From Pseudomonas sp. CROZ-RG-20F-R04-15 (GTDB taxonomy: Bacteria; Pseudomonadota; Gammaproteobacteria; Pseudomonadales; Pseudomonadaceae): DNA of 64,000 nt. The translations under genes and the position numbers were made by a program. Position 1 is the first letter of the stretch. Every line of letters begins with the position of its first letter. The notes beneath the pieces were generated by a model that did not search any database, was not told the DNA's origin, and worked only from the letters and a program-made list of their open reading frames with translations. The DNA lies in NCBI RefSeq assembly GCF_022662375.1, contig NZ_JAKNQL010000027.1, forward strand, positions 1-64,000, written 5' to 3'. Shown here one piece after another: positions 10,677 to 19,735 of the stretch.

Positions 10677-11501
10677 ATGGAACTCGACCTCTGGACTCAG
10701 AGCCTCGTCACTGCAATGACTGCGTTGTGGACCAAAGTAGCCAACTTCATTCCGAACCTGTTCGGCGCACTGGTCGTGCTGCTGTTGGGTTTCGTCGTGG
10801 CCAAGCTGCTCGATACCTTGCTGTCCAAGCTGCTTGCCAAACTGGGCCTTGATCGCCTGATGGGTGGCACCGGCCTGACCAAATTGATGTCGCGAGCCGG
10901 GCTGCAAGTGCCGATCTCGACCCTGATCGGCAAAATCGTTTACTGGTTCGTTCTGCTGATTTTTCTGGTTTCTGCAGCAGAATCCCTTGGCCTTGAGCGA
11001 GTTTCAGCTACGCTGGATATGTTGGCGCTCTATTTGCCGAAAGTATTCGGCGCAGCCCTGGTGTTGCTGGTAGGTGTTTTGCTGGCGCAACTGGCCAACG
11101 GGCTGGTGCGCGGGGCGGCAGAAGGTGTGGGCCTGGACTACGCTTCGGGGCTTGGGCGAATTGCTCAGGGGCTGGTGATCATCATCAGCCTCTCGGTCGC
11201 GATCAGTCAGCTTGAGGTCAAGACCGACCTGCTGAACCATGTGATCGTCATCGTTTTGATTACCGTTGGTCTGGCGGTTGCGCTGGCCATGGGTTTGGGA
11301 AGCCGGGAAATTGCCGGTCAGATTCTTGCGGGAATCTATGTGCGTGAGTTGTATCAGGTTGGGCAACAAGTGCGTGTTGGCGAGGTCGAAGGGCAGATCG
11401 AGGAGATCGGCACGGTTAAAACCACATTGCTGACCGATGAGGGTGAGCTAGTCTCTCTTTCCAATCGGATCCTGCTGGAACAGCATGTGAGTAGCCGCTA
11501 A
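10677..11501 (+). CDS. cmpX: CmpX, MscS-like mechanosensitive channel-family membrane protein
   Basis: Inner-membrane protein of 274 residues with several hydrophobic helices: about 20-40, 80-105, 115-140, 155-175 and 190-210. A soluble MscS-like beta domain follows (about 215-270, containing VRVGEVEGQIEEIGTV). It belongs to the conserved TM-helix / small-conductance mechanosensitive channel family. In Pseudomonas it sits between cfrX and sigX, and published work links it to SigX activity and envelope stress. The start is the ATG at 10677, 2 nt after the cfrX stop, with AAGG upstream. A 90-nt gap separates it from sigX. Confidence 0.9.
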   Translation: MELDLWTQSLVTAMTALWTKVANFIPNLFGALVVLLLGFVVAKLLDTLLSKLLAKLGLDRLMGGTGLTKLMSRAGLQVPISTLIGKIVYWFVLLIFLVSAAESLGLERVSATLDMLALYLPKVFGAALVLLVGVLLAQLANGLVRGAAEGVGLDYASGLGRIAQGLVIIISLSVAISQLEVKTDLLNHVIVIVLITVGLAVALAMGLGSREIAGQILAGIYVRELYQVGQQVRVGEVEGQIEEIGTVKTTLLTDEGELVSLSNRILLEQHVSSR

Positions 11502-11591
11502 TCCGGCAAACCCTGCTAATGTATGCCGCCGCAAAATGCCAGCTGATGCTGGTCGCGGTGGACATTGACCTGACTGTCGGCACGACTTGTT

Positions 11592-12182
11592 TTGAATAAA
11601 GCCCAAACGCTATCCACGCGCTACGACCCCCGCGAGCTCTCTGATGAGGAGTTGGTCGCGCGCTCGCATACCGAGCTTTTTCACGTAACGCGCGCTTATG
11701 AAGAACTGATGCGGCGTTACCAGCGAACATTATTTAACGTTTGTGCGAGATATCTTGGGAACGATCGCGACGCAGACGATGTCTGTCAGGAAGTCATGTT
11801 GAAGGTGCTGTATGGCCTGAAGAACTTCGAGGGGAAATCGAAGTTCAAAACGTGGCTCTACAGCATCACGTACAACGAATGTATTACGCAGTATCGGAAG
11901 GAACGGCGAAAGCGTCGCTTGATGGACGCATTGAGTCTTGACCCCCTCGAGGAAGCGTCCGAAGAAAAGGCGCCGAAACCCGAGGAGAAGGGCGGGCTTG
12001 ATCGCTGGCTGGTGTATGTGAACCCGATTGACCGTGAAATTCTGGTGCTACGATTTGTCGCAGAGCTTGAATTTCAGGAGATCGCAGACATCATGCACAT
12101 GGGTTTGAGTGCGACAAAAATGCGTTACAAACGTGCTCTAGATAAATTGCGTGAGAAATTTGCAGGCATTGCTGAAACTTAG
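11592..12182 (+). CDS. sigX: ECF RNA polymerase sigma factor SigX
   Basis: Extracytoplasmic-function sigma factor controlling oprF, fatty acid metabolism and membrane homeostasis in Pseudomonas. The 196-residue product shows sigma region 2 (about residues 33-95, with DADDVCQEVMLKVL) and region 4 (about 135-190, ending in a helix-turn-helix). An acidic linker lies between them. The start is TTG at 11592, giving MNKAQTLSTRYDPREL, the N-terminus I recognise for this family; no suitable ATG lies nearby. No anti-sigma factor gene is adjacent. The preceding membrane protein CmpX is the best candidate partner. oprF follows after 107 nt and has its own upstream region. Confidence 0.95.
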   Translation: MNKAQTLSTRYDPRELSDEELVARSHTELFHVTRAYEELMRRYQRTLFNVCARYLGNDRDADDVCQEVMLKVLYGLKNFEGKSKFKTWLYSITYNECITQYRKERRKRRLMDALSLDPLEEASEEKAPKPEEKGGLDRWLVYVNPIDREILVLRFVAELEFQEIADIMHMGLSATKMRYKRALDKLREKFAGIAET

Positions 12183-12208
12183 TTCAGCGCAAATATCTCT
12201 TACGTGTA

Positions 12209-12257
12209 GGCAAGTTCTGATAGACTTGCCGCCGAGTTGTCCCCCGGTTTGCGGGAC
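12209..12257 (+). promoter_or_regulatory. Two inverted repeats in the sigX-oprF intergenic region
   Basis: Directly visible are a perfect 7-bp inverted repeat GGCAAGT / ACTTGCC (12209-12230) and a second one, GTCCC / GGGAC (12239-12257). Neither is followed by a T-run, so they are not standard terminators. They lie 33-80 nt before the oprF ATG and may form 5' UTR structure for this highly expressed mRNA, or attenuate sigX read-through. The role is an inference. Confidence 0.45.
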
Positions 12258-12289
12258 TGCTTCACAATCACCAGATGGGGATTTAACGG

Positions 12290-13324
12290 ATGAAACTGAA
12301 AAACACCTTGGGCTTGGCCATTGGTTCTCTGATTGCCGCCACTTCGTTCGGCGCTCTGGCACAAGGCCAAGGCGCAGTTGAAATCGAAGGCTTCGCAAAG
12401 AAAGAACAATTCGACAGCGCTCGTAACTTCAAGAACAACGGCAACCTGTTCGGCGGTTCGATCGGTTACTTCCTGACCGACGACGTTGAACTGCGTCTGG
12501 GCTACGACGAAGTGCACAACGTGCGTTCCGACGACGGTCGTAACATCAAGGGCGCTAACACCGCTCTGGACGCTCTGTACCACTTCAACAACCCAGGCGA
12601 CATGCTGCGTCCGTACGTATCGGCCGGTTTCTCCGATCAGAGCATCGGTCAGAACGGTTCCGGTGGTCGTGACCGCTCCACCTTCGCCAACGTTGGCGCT
12701 GGTGCCAAGCTGTACTTCACCGAGAACTTCTACGCCCGTGCCGGCGTTGAAGCTCAGTACAACATCGACCAGGGCGACACCGAGTGGGCTCCTAGCGTTG
12801 GTATCGGTGTGAACTTCGGTGGCGGCTCCAAGCCTGCTGCTGCTCCAGTTCCAGCACCAGCTGAAGTCTGCTCCGACAGCGACAACGACGGCGTTTGCGA
12901 CAACGTTGACAAGTGCCCGGACACCCCAGCCAACGTAACTGTTGACGCTGACGGCTGCCCAGCAGTTGCTGAAGTTGTTCGTGTTGAGCTGGACGTCAAG
13001 TTCGACTTCGACAAGTCGGTTGTGAAGCCAAACAGCTACGGCGACATCAAGAACCTGGCTGACTTCATGAAGCAGTACCCATCCACCACCACTACTGTTG
13101 AAGGTCACACTGACTCCGTCGGTCCTGACGCTTACAACCAGAAACTGTCCGAGCGTCGTGCAAACGCCGTTAAGCAAGTTCTGACCAACCAGTACGGTGT
13201 TGAATCGTCCCGCGTTCAGTCTGTTGGCTACGGCGAATCCCGCCCAGTTGCTGACAACAAAACTGAAGCTGGCCGCGCTGTAAACCGTCGCGTAGAAGCG
13301 CAGGTTGAAGCTCAATCTAAGTAA
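12290..13324 (+). CDS. oprF: Major outer membrane porin OprF
   Basis: OmpA-family structural porin of the pseudomonad outer membrane, 344 residues. A signal peptide (MKLKNTLGLAIGSLIAATSF..., cleavage after about A24) leads into an eight-stranded beta-barrel (about 25-185). A Pro/Ala-rich hinge follows (about 183-195). Next is a calcium-binding-like, four-cysteine segment starting EVCSDSDNDGVCDNVDKC, then an OmpA-like peptidoglycan-binding domain (about 225-340) with the GHTDSVG motif. Codon use is strongly biased, as expected for an abundant protein. It lies directly after sigX, which is known to drive its transcription. A strong terminator follows. Confidence 0.98.
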   Translation: MKLKNTLGLAIGSLIAATSFGALAQGQGAVEIEGFAKKEQFDSARNFKNNGNLFGGSIGYFLTDDVELRLGYDEVHNVRSDDGRNIKGANTALDALYHFNNPGDMLRPYVSAGFSDQSIGQNGSGGRDRSTFANVGAGAKLYFTENFYARAGVEAQYNIDQGDTEWAPSVGIGVNFGGGSKPAAAPVPAPAEVCSDSDNDGVCDNVDKCPDTPANVTVDADGCPAVAEVVRVELDVKFDFDKSVVKPNSYGDIKNLADFMKQYPSTTTTVEGHTDSVGPDAYNQKLSERRANAVKQVLTNQYGVESSRVQSVGYGESRPVADNKTEAGRAVNRRVEAQVEAQSK

Positions 13325-13341
13325 TTAGATGCCGCTCTGAG

Positions 13342-13370
13342 AAAAGCCCGGCTTAGGCCGGGCTTTTCTT
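13342..13370 (+). terminator. Intrinsic terminator after oprF
   Basis: Perfect GC-rich hairpin AAAAGCCCGGC / GCCGGGCTTTT with a short TTAG loop, 18 nt after the oprF stop. The A- and T-runs on both sides let it work in both directions, so it may also end the convergent cobA transcript. Confidence 0.9.
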
Positions 13371-13411
13371 TGTCTGCGATTTGAGATTGAAGCTTTGAAA
13401 CCAGGCTACTC

Positions 13412-14155
13412 CTACATGGCGGCTATACGCGTCTCGCTGGCTTCCTGCGCATAACCAGCCACGGCGCCGATCACCAGTATCGCAGGGCTCTTCAATTGGA
13501 ATCTGTAGGCTGCTTCGTTCATTGCCGTGAGATCGCTCCGGCATTCGCGCTGCTCTGGCAATGACGCATTTTCAATCATCGCCACCGGCGTATCCGCCGC
13601 CATCCCGCCCGCCAATAACTGATCGCGAATCTCGCCCAGCTTGGCCACGCCCATATAAACCACCAGCGTCGTACCGCCCTGCGCCAGCGCCTGCCAGTTC
13701 AATTGGCTGTCGTCTTGCGTGTGTGCCGTCACCAGCGTCACCCCGCGCGCCACCCCGCGTAACGTCAGCGGAATATCACACTGCGTCGCTCCGGCCAGCC
13801 CGGCGGTAATGCCATTGACCAACTCTACCTCGACCCCACGCTCACGCAGCCACTGCGCCTCTTCACCGCCACGGCCGAAAATGCACGGATCACCACCCTT
13901 GAGCCGCACCACACACTTGCCTTGGCGGGCGTAACGCAGCATCAGTCGATGGATAAATGCCTGCGGTGTTGAGCGGCAGCCGCCGCGTTTGCCTACCGCG
14001 ATAATGCGCGCGGCGGGGCAGTGCTCCAGCACCGCGTCGTTGACCAGATCATCGATCAGCACCACATCGGCTTCGCGTAAGGCGCGTACCGCTTTGAGGG
14101 TCAGCAGTTCGGGATCACCAGGACCTGCACCCACCAGCCAGACTTTTGCATTCAT
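13412..14155 (-). CDS. cobA: Uroporphyrinogen-III C-methyltransferase (SUMT)
   Basis: Methylates uroporphyrinogen III twice with S-adenosylmethionine to give precorrin-2, the precursor of siroheme (and cobalamin). The 247-residue product contains the glycine-rich N-terminal motif GAGPGDPELLTLKAVRAL (residues 8-25) and VVRLKGGDPCIFGRGGEE, both hallmarks of the SUMT family. The ATG at 14155 has GAGGAAA upstream. It is 12 nt downstream of nasA at the end of the nirBD-nasA operon. This fits a dedicated role: extra precorrin-2 for the siroheme of assimilatory nitrite reductase when nitrate is used. Confidence 0.95.
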   Translation of the reverse strand: MNAKVWLVGAGPGDPELLTLKAVRALREADVVLIDDLVNDAVLEHCPAARIIAVGKRGGCRSTPQAFIHRLMLRYARQGKCVVRLKGGDPCIFGRGGEEAQWLRERGVEVELVNGITAGLAGATQCDIPLTLRGVARGVTLVTAHTQDDSQLNWQALAQGGTTLVVYMGVAKLGEIRDQLLAGGMAADTPVAMIENASLPEQRECRSDLTAMNEAAYRFQLKSPAILVIGAVAGYAQEASETRIAAM

Positions 14156-14167
14156 GGTGTTTCCTCA

Positions 14168-16882
14168 TCAGATGACGGCGACTGGCTGCACATCGGCAGC
14201 CAGCAAGCGTTTTATTTCCGGGACGCACGAACCGCATTGCGTTCCGCAGCCCAGCGTGTTTTTCAAACCCTGCAAATCCAAACCCTGGCGGATGCCGGCG
14301 CAAACCGCGTTGAGGCTGACGTTCTTGCAGTTGCACAGGGTTTTATCCGCAGTAATCTGCGCCCCGGCGCTGCCCGGTGGCGCACTCATTGGTGCCAGCA
14401 ACCAGCGCCGCAGTTGTTCATCCGCGCGACCTTCCAGCCACAACCCCTGCACCCAATGCTGGGCAAGGGTTTCACCGGCCAGGCGGATCGCGGTGATCCG
14501 GCCGTTTTCAATGCGTACGCGCTTGCCGATCGCCCGACGGGGATCGTCATAAGCGAGTACCGGGCCTTCGATGAGTGACAGGCATTGGTCGATCTGAGCC
14601 AATAATTGTGGATTCGGCGCCTCACTGCTGGCTGCGCGTATCAGCAATGCCGATCGTTCACGTCCGACAAGGCTGAGACTCACGTAGGAAAATGCCTCAC
14701 AGAGTGGTCGTAGGGCCTCGAAATGCCGCTGAACATCGCCTTCGATCAGTGCGAAAAGCTGCCACGGCAAATTCACCGGTTCCAGGCGCACGCCGCTGTG
14801 TTTCAGCTCCGGTTGTTTCGACAGTGGATCAAAGGCCGGCAGGGTCAGGCTGTTTACGCCGCCCTTGAGAAAACGGTCGCCCCAGTGCATCGGCAGAAAC
14901 GCTTGTCCCGGGCGCACGCTGTCATCACTGCCGACTGCGACGATCACCGCACCGCGACGACTTTTAAGGTTGACCAGATCACCCGGCTGCAAGCGATGCC
15001 GACGCAGTTCGTCCGGGTGCAGGCTCAACAGCGCTTCGCTGACATGCCCGAACAATTGCGCCGCCGTACCGGTGCGGCTCATACCGTGCCATTGATCGCG
15101 CAGGCGACCGGTGATCAGCGTCAATGGGAAGCGCGCATCGCGCTGTTCCTTGGCGGCGCGATACGGGTCGGCAATGAACTGAGCCCGACCGTTGGCTGTA
15201 GGAAAAATACCGTCCTCATAGAGTCGTGATGTTCCTTTGCGGGCACCGGCAGGGAAGGGCCATTGCTGCGGTCCGATCTCGTCGATCAATGCATGACTGA
15301 TCCCGGACAAATCCAGATCACGGCCGCGTGTCAGCCCTTTGAACTCATCGAACAACTGCGCGGGCTGAGTAAAGGTAAACAGGCTCGGTTCAGCGGGGCG
15401 CAGGCGTTTCTCCAGGCGCTGTGCGAAATCCACCGTGATCGCCCAGTCCGGCCGCGCTTCGCCCGGTGGGAGGATGGCTTTGCGTACGTGGGAAATGCGT
15501 CGTTCGGAGTTGGTCACCGAGCCTTCCTTCTCGCCCCAACTGGCGGCGGGTAACAACAGGTCGGCGAATGCTGCGGTTTCGGTAGTGCGGAAGGCTTCTT
15601 GCAGAACCACAAACGGGCAAGCCTCCAGCGCTGCTCGCACCGAGTGTTGATCCGGCATCGACTGCGCCGGGTTGGTGCAGGCAATCCACAACGCTTTGAT
15701 CTTGCCGCTGCGCACCTGCTCGAAAAGTTCGACGGCGCTGAGCCCGGTCGTTTCCGGCATCCGCGCCACGCCCCAATAAGTCGCCACTTCGGCGCGGTGT
15801 TCCGGGTTGGTCGCATCGCGATGCCCCGGCAGCAAATTGGACAAACTGCCGGTTTCGCGCCCGCCCATGGCATTCGGCTGACCGGTAAGGGAGAAAGGTC
15901 CTGCGCCGGGCCGGCCGATTTGTCCGGTGGCCAGGTGCAGATTGATCAGCGCGCTGTTCTTCGCGCTGCCAGCCGTGGACTGGTTCAGCCCCATGCACCA
16001 CAGCGACAGAAAACTCGGCGAAGTACCCACCCATTCAGCGCACTGCTGCAGTTGCTCGACACTGATGCCACATAACTGCGAAACCATTTGCGGGGTGTAA
16101 TCGCGCACCAGACTCTTCAGTTCGGCGAGGCCATCGGTGTGCGCCTTGATGAAGTCGCGATCGATCCAGTCTTCCCACAACAACAGGTGCAAAATCCCAT
16201 GGAACAACGCGACATCGGTACCGGGCAGAATCGCCAGATGCAGATCGGCAAGGTCACAAGTGTCGGTGCGCCGTGGATCAATGACGATGACTTTCATCTG
16301 TGGCCGGCGGGATTTTGCCTCCTCAAGTCGGCGAAAAAGCACCGGATGGGCGTAGGCCATGTTACTGCCGACGATCATCACGCAATCGCTGAGCTCCAGA
16401 TCCCCATAACTGCACGGCGGGGCGTCGGCGCCGAGGCTGCGCTTGTAGCCGACCACCGCTGAAGACATGCACAGGCGTGAATTGCTGTCGATGTTGTTGG
16501 TGCCGACCAGCGCCCGCGCCAGTTTGTTGAAAGCGTAATAGTCCTCGGTCAGCAACTGCCCGGAGATATAAAACGCCACACTGTCGGGGCCATGTTCGGC
16601 GATGTTCGCGGCGAACACGTTGGCGGCGTGTTCCATTGCCGTGTCCCAGTCCGTGCGGCCGCGCGCCAGGCCTTTGCCCAGACGCAGTTCCGGATACAGT
16701 GCGCGAGCCGCGAGGTCGCCGGTCAGGTGCAGGGTCGAGCCTTTGCTGCACAGTTTGCCGAAGTTGGCCGGATGTGCCGGATCGCCGCTGACGCCGAGAA
16801 TGCGCTCGCCGTCATGCTCGATCAGCACGCCGCAGCCGACCCCGCAATAACAGCAGGTCGAGGCGGTCGTCTGGCGGTTCAT
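14168..16882 (-). CDS. nasA: Assimilatory nitrate reductase, molybdopterin catalytic subunit with C-terminal BFD-like [2Fe-2S] domain
   Basis: Cytoplasmic enzyme reducing nitrate to nitrite for nitrogen assimilation. The 904-residue product has an N-terminal [4Fe-4S] site (C10, C13, C17, C45), the bis-MGD molybdopterin oxidoreductase core (about 50-560), a dinucleotide-binding domain (about 600-720), and a C-terminal BFD-like [2Fe-2S] domain from about residue 845 (C850, C852, C883, C886, with C879 also nearby). There is no twin-arginine signal, as expected for the assimilatory type. The ATG shares its A with the nirD stop (TGATG), implying translational coupling. No separate NAD(P)H-dependent reductase subunit is adjacent, so the electron donor is unclear. 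Confidence 0.93.
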   Translation of the reverse strand: MNRQTTASTCCYCGVGCGVLIEHDGERILGVSGDPAHPANFGKLCSKGSTLHLTGDLAARALYPELRLGKGLARGRTDWDTAMEHAANVFAANIAEHGPDSVAFYISGQLLTEDYYAFNKLARALVGTNNIDSNSRLCMSSAVVGYKRSLGADAPPCSYGDLELSDCVMIVGSNMAYAHPVLFRRLEEAKSRRPQMKVIVIDPRRTDTCDLADLHLAILPGTDVALFHGILHLLLWEDWIDRDFIKAHTDGLAELKSLVRDYTPQMVSQLCGISVEQLQQCAEWVGTSPSFLSLWCMGLNQSTAGSAKNSALINLHLATGQIGRPGAGPFSLTGQPNAMGGRETGSLSNLLPGHRDATNPEHRAEVATYWGVARMPETTGLSAVELFEQVRSGKIKALWIACTNPAQSMPDQHSVRAALEACPFVVLQEAFRTTETAAFADLLLPAASWGEKEGSVTNSERRISHVRKAILPPGEARPDWAITVDFAQRLEKRLRPAEPSLFTFTQPAQLFDEFKGLTRGRDLDLSGISHALIDEIGPQQWPFPAGARKGTSRLYEDGIFPTANGRAQFIADPYRAAKEQRDARFPLTLITGRLRDQWHGMSRTGTAAQLFGHVSEALLSLHPDELRRHRLQPGDLVNLKSRRGAVIVAVGSDDSVRPGQAFLPMHWGDRFLKGGVNSLTLPAFDPLSKQPELKHSGVRLEPVNLPWQLFALIEGDVQRHFEALRPLCEAFSYVSLSLVGRERSALLIRAASSEAPNPQLLAQIDQCLSLIEGPVLAYDDPRRAIGKRVRIENGRITAIRLAGETLAQHWVQGLWLEGRADEQLRRWLLAPMSAPPGSAGAQITADKTLCNCKNVSLNAVCAGIRQGLDLQGLKNTLGCGTQCGSCVPEIKRLLAADVQPVAVI

Positions 16883-17199
16883 CAGATGGCGTCCCGCAGG
16901 GCCAGTTGCACGCGACCGTTCTCGACCCGCGCCGGGTGATGGTGCGCGCAACCGATGTCCGGCGCCTGCGCTTCGCCAGATTCGAGGTCGATTTGCCAAT
17001 TGTGCAGCGGACAGGCCACGCGTTTGCCGTAGATCAAACCTTGTGACAACGGCCCACCCTTGTGCGGGCAGCGGTCGTCGAGGGCGAAAACTTCGTCGTC
17101 GCTTGTACGAAAAATCGCGATGTCACCTTTCGGTCCGGCAATGATCCGCGAGCCGAGGGCATTGATCTCGTCGAGGGCACAGATATCCAGCCAGTTCAT
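16882..17199 (-). CDS. nirD: Nitrite reductase (NADH) small subunit, Rieske-like
   Basis: Small subunit of assimilatory NADH-nitrite reductase, 105 residues. It has a Rieske-type fold with the ligand-like motifs CPHKGGPL (about residues 42-49) and CPLHNW (about 61-66). Both Cys/His pairs are present, so it may bind a [2Fe-2S] cluster; many NirD proteins lack them. The start at 17199 overlaps the nirB stop by ATGA, and its own stop overlaps the nasA start, so nirB-nirD-nasA are translated in tight succession. A longer in-frame reading upstream lies inside nirB and is rejected. Confidence 0.93.
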   Translation of the reverse strand: MNWLDICALDEINALGSRIIAGPKGDIAIFRTSDDEVFALDDRCPHKGGPLSQGLIYGKRVACPLHNWQIDLESGEAQAPDIGCAHHHPARVENGRVQLALRDAI

Positions 17200-19664
17200 G
17201 CCGGCACCTCCAGGTTTTTCACAGGGATCACATCGAATTCTTTCTTCAGTTGCGGCTGCGCCAGGCGTTCTTTCCACGGGTCCTGTTCGAACGACAGGGA
17301 GAATTGCAGGCGCTCGTTCAGGGCTTTGCGGCGCTCCGGGTCTTCCAGCACGGCTTTCTTGATGTGCTCCATACCGACCCGTTGCAGGTAGTGCACGGTA
17401 CGTTCGAGGTAGAAGGCTTCTTCGCGATACAACTGCAGGAATGCGCCGTTGTATTCGCGCACTTCTTCGGCGGTTTTCAGTTTGACGAAGAATTCGGCTA
17501 CTTCGGTTTTGATTCCGCCGTTGCCGCCGATGTACATCTCCCAACCGGAGTCGACGCCGATGATTCCTACGTCTTTGATCCCCGCTTCCGAGCAGTTGCG
17601 TGGGCATCCGGAGACGGCGAGTTTCACTTTGTGCGGCGACCACATGTTGAACAGGTCGTGCTCAAGCTCGATGCCCAGTTGCGTCGAGTTCTGCGTGCCG
17701 AAGCGGCAGAACTCACTACCAACGCAGGTTTTCACGGTGCGGATGGATTTGCCGTAAGCGTGGCCGGACGGCATGTCGAGATCCTTCCACACGCCGGGCA
17801 AGTCCTGCTTCTTGATGCCGAGCAAGTCGATGCGCTGCCCGCCGGTGACTTTGACCATCGGTACGTTGTACTTGTCGGCGACGTCGGCAATTCGCCGCAG
17901 CTCGGAAGGATTGGTCACGCCGCCCCACATCCGTGGTACCACCGAATAGGTGCCGTCCTTCTGGATGTTGGCGTGGGCGCGTTCGTTGATCAGGCGCGAT
18001 TGCGGATCGTCCTTGGCTTCGCCGGGCCAGGTCGAAATCAGGTAATAGTTGAGGGCCGGGCGGCAGGTCGCGCAGCCGTTCGGCGTGCGCCAGTTGAGGT
18101 AGCACATAGTGCCGGCGATGGTCAGCAGATGCTGTTCGCGAATCGCTTGGCGAATCTGCCCGTGGTTGAGGTCGCTGCATCCGCAGATGGCCTTTTCGCT
18201 TTTCGGTTTGACGTCGGCCGCCCCACCCACGGTGTTGATCAGGATCTGCTCGACCAGCCCGGCGCAGGAGCCGCAGGAGCTGGCGGCTTTGGTGTGTTTC
18301 TTCACCTCATCGACGCTGAACAGACCGTGTTCCTGAATGGCTTTGACGATGGTGCCTTTGCACACGCCGTTGCAGCCGCAGACTTCGGCGGTGTCGGCCA
18401 TGACCATGGCTTTGTCCTGGCCTTGATGTCCTACGTCGCCGAGGGCCTGCTCCATAGATGAAGAGCCGCCGAACATCAGGTGATCGCGGATCTGCCGAAT
18501 GTCGTGATTCTCACGAATCTGGCGGAAATACCAACCGCCATCTGCCGTATCGCCGTACAGACAGGCGCCGACCAGCACGTCATCCTTGATTACCAGTTTT
18601 TTGTACACGCCGCCGATCGGGTCGGAGAGGGTGATGGTCTCGGTGCCTTCGCCGCCCATGAAGTCGCCAGCGGAAAACAGGTCGATGCCGGTGACTTTCA
18701 ATTTGGTTGACGTCACCGACCCCTGATAACGGGCGAAGCCCAGTTGTGCGAGATGGTTGGCGCAAACCTTGGCCTGCTCGAACAATGGCGCGACCAGCCC
18801 GTAGGCAATGCCGCGATGACTGGCGCATTCACCGATGGCATAAATACGTGGGTCGTAGGTTTGCAGAGTGTCGTTGACCAGAATCCCGCGATTGCACGGA
18901 ATGCCGGCCTTTTCCGCCAGTTCGGTGTTAGGGCGAATGCCAGCAGCCATCACCACCAGATCGGCGGGGATGATCTCGCCGTTCTTGAATTGCACCGAGC
19001 CGACCCGGCCATTGCCGGCGTCGTGCAAGGCCTGGGTCTGTTCGCACAAACGGAAATGCAGGCCACGGGATTCGAGGGCGCCTTGCAGCAACTGGCCACT
19101 GGTTTTGTCGAGTTGGCGTTCAAGCAGCCATTCGCCGATGTGCACCACGGTGACGTGCATGCCGCGCAGCATCAGGCCGTTGGCCGCTTCGAGGCCGAGC
19201 AAGCCGCCGCCGATGACCACCGCGTGTTTGTGGGTTTTGGCGGTGTCGATCATGGCTTGGGTGTCGGCGATGTCGCGGTAACCGATCACCCCGTGCAAGG
19301 TGTTGCCGGGGATCGGCAGAATGAAAGGGGTCGAGCCGGTGGCGATCAGCAGACGATCGTATTCGGCTTCGGTGCCGTCCTCGGCGATCACGCGGCGTTT
19401 GACCCGGTCAATCTCCACCACTTTGCGGTTGAGCAGCAATTTGATGTTGTTTTCCAAATACCAGTCGAGGTCGTTGAGCACGATCTCTTCGAAAGTCTGT
19501 TCGCCGGCCAACACCGGCGAGAGCAGAATGCGGTTGTAGTTGGTGTGCGGTTCAGCGCCGAAGACGGTGATGTCGTACAGCTCATTGCTCAGTTTGAGCA
19601 GTTCTTCGAGGGTGCGGACCCCGGCCATGCCATTGCCGATCATCACCAGTTTGAGTTTTTTCAT
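17196..19664 (-). CDS. nirB: Nitrite reductase (NADH) large subunit
   Basis: Cytoplasmic siroheme enzyme reducing nitrite to ammonium with NADH. The 822-residue product has an N-terminal FAD/NAD-binding region (about 1-400), two BFD-like [2Fe-2S] regions with CxC..CxxC cysteines (about 425-540), and a C-terminal sulfite/nitrite reductase half with the siroheme-[4Fe-4S] ligands in CVGSEFC and CPRNC (about 645-690). I start it at the ATG 19664 (MKKLKLVMIGNGMAG), preceded by a good GGAGAA. An upstream in-frame start would run into the leader. It is the first gene of nirBD-nasA-cobA; the leader carries ANTAR-type hairpins and a terminator, so expression should depend on NasT. Confidence 0.96.
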   Translation of the reverse strand: MKKLKLVMIGNGMAGVRTLEELLKLSNELYDITVFGAEPHTNYNRILLSPVLAGEQTFEEIVLNDLDWYLENNIKLLLNRKVVEIDRVKRRVIAEDGTEAEYDRLLIATGSTPFILPIPGNTLHGVIGYRDIADTQAMIDTAKTHKHAVVIGGGLLGLEAANGLMLRGMHVTVVHIGEWLLERQLDKTSGQLLQGALESRGLHFRLCEQTQALHDAGNGRVGSVQFKNGEIIPADLVVMAAGIRPNTELAEKAGIPCNRGILVNDTLQTYDPRIYAIGECASHRGIAYGLVAPLFEQAKVCANHLAQLGFARYQGSVTSTKLKVTGIDLFSAGDFMGGEGTETITLSDPIGGVYKKLVIKDDVLVGACLYGDTADGGWYFRQIRENHDIRQIRDHLMFGGSSSMEQALGDVGHQGQDKAMVMADTAEVCGCNGVCKGTIVKAIQEHGLFSVDEVKKHTKAASSCGSCAGLVEQILINTVGGAADVKPKSEKAICGCSDLNHGQIRQAIREQHLLTIAGTMCYLNWRTPNGCATCRPALNYYLISTWPGEAKDDPQSRLINERAHANIQKDGTYSVVPRMWGGVTNPSELRRIADVADKYNVPMVKVTGGQRIDLLGIKKQDLPGVWKDLDMPSGHAYGKSIRTVKTCVGSEFCRFGTQNSTQLGIELEHDLFNMWSPHKVKLAVSGCPRNCSEAGIKDVGIIGVDSGWEMYIGGNGGIKTEVAEFFVKLKTAEEVREYNGAFLQLYREEAFYLERTVHYLQRVGMEHIKKAVLEDPERRKALNERLQFSLSFEQDPWKERLAQPQLKKEFDVIPVKNLEVPA

Positions 19665-19735
19665 CAGGTTCTCCGGGGAGCTTTGGCTAGCCTCTTGTGG
19701 GCAGTCAGGCCTTGCTCGAGAAATTTTGCGCAAAC

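Noticed and set aside
17200-17643. Extended nirD reading frame starting inside nirB
   Set aside because: The extension overlaps the conserved C-terminal part of nirB and is basic, low-information sequence. The ATGA overlap at 17199 is the natural start.
19665-19733. Upstream extension of nirB to 19733
   Set aside because: The added 23 residues would be read from the leader next to the terminator U-run and are unlike NirB N-termini; the ATG at 19664 has a good ribosome binding site.
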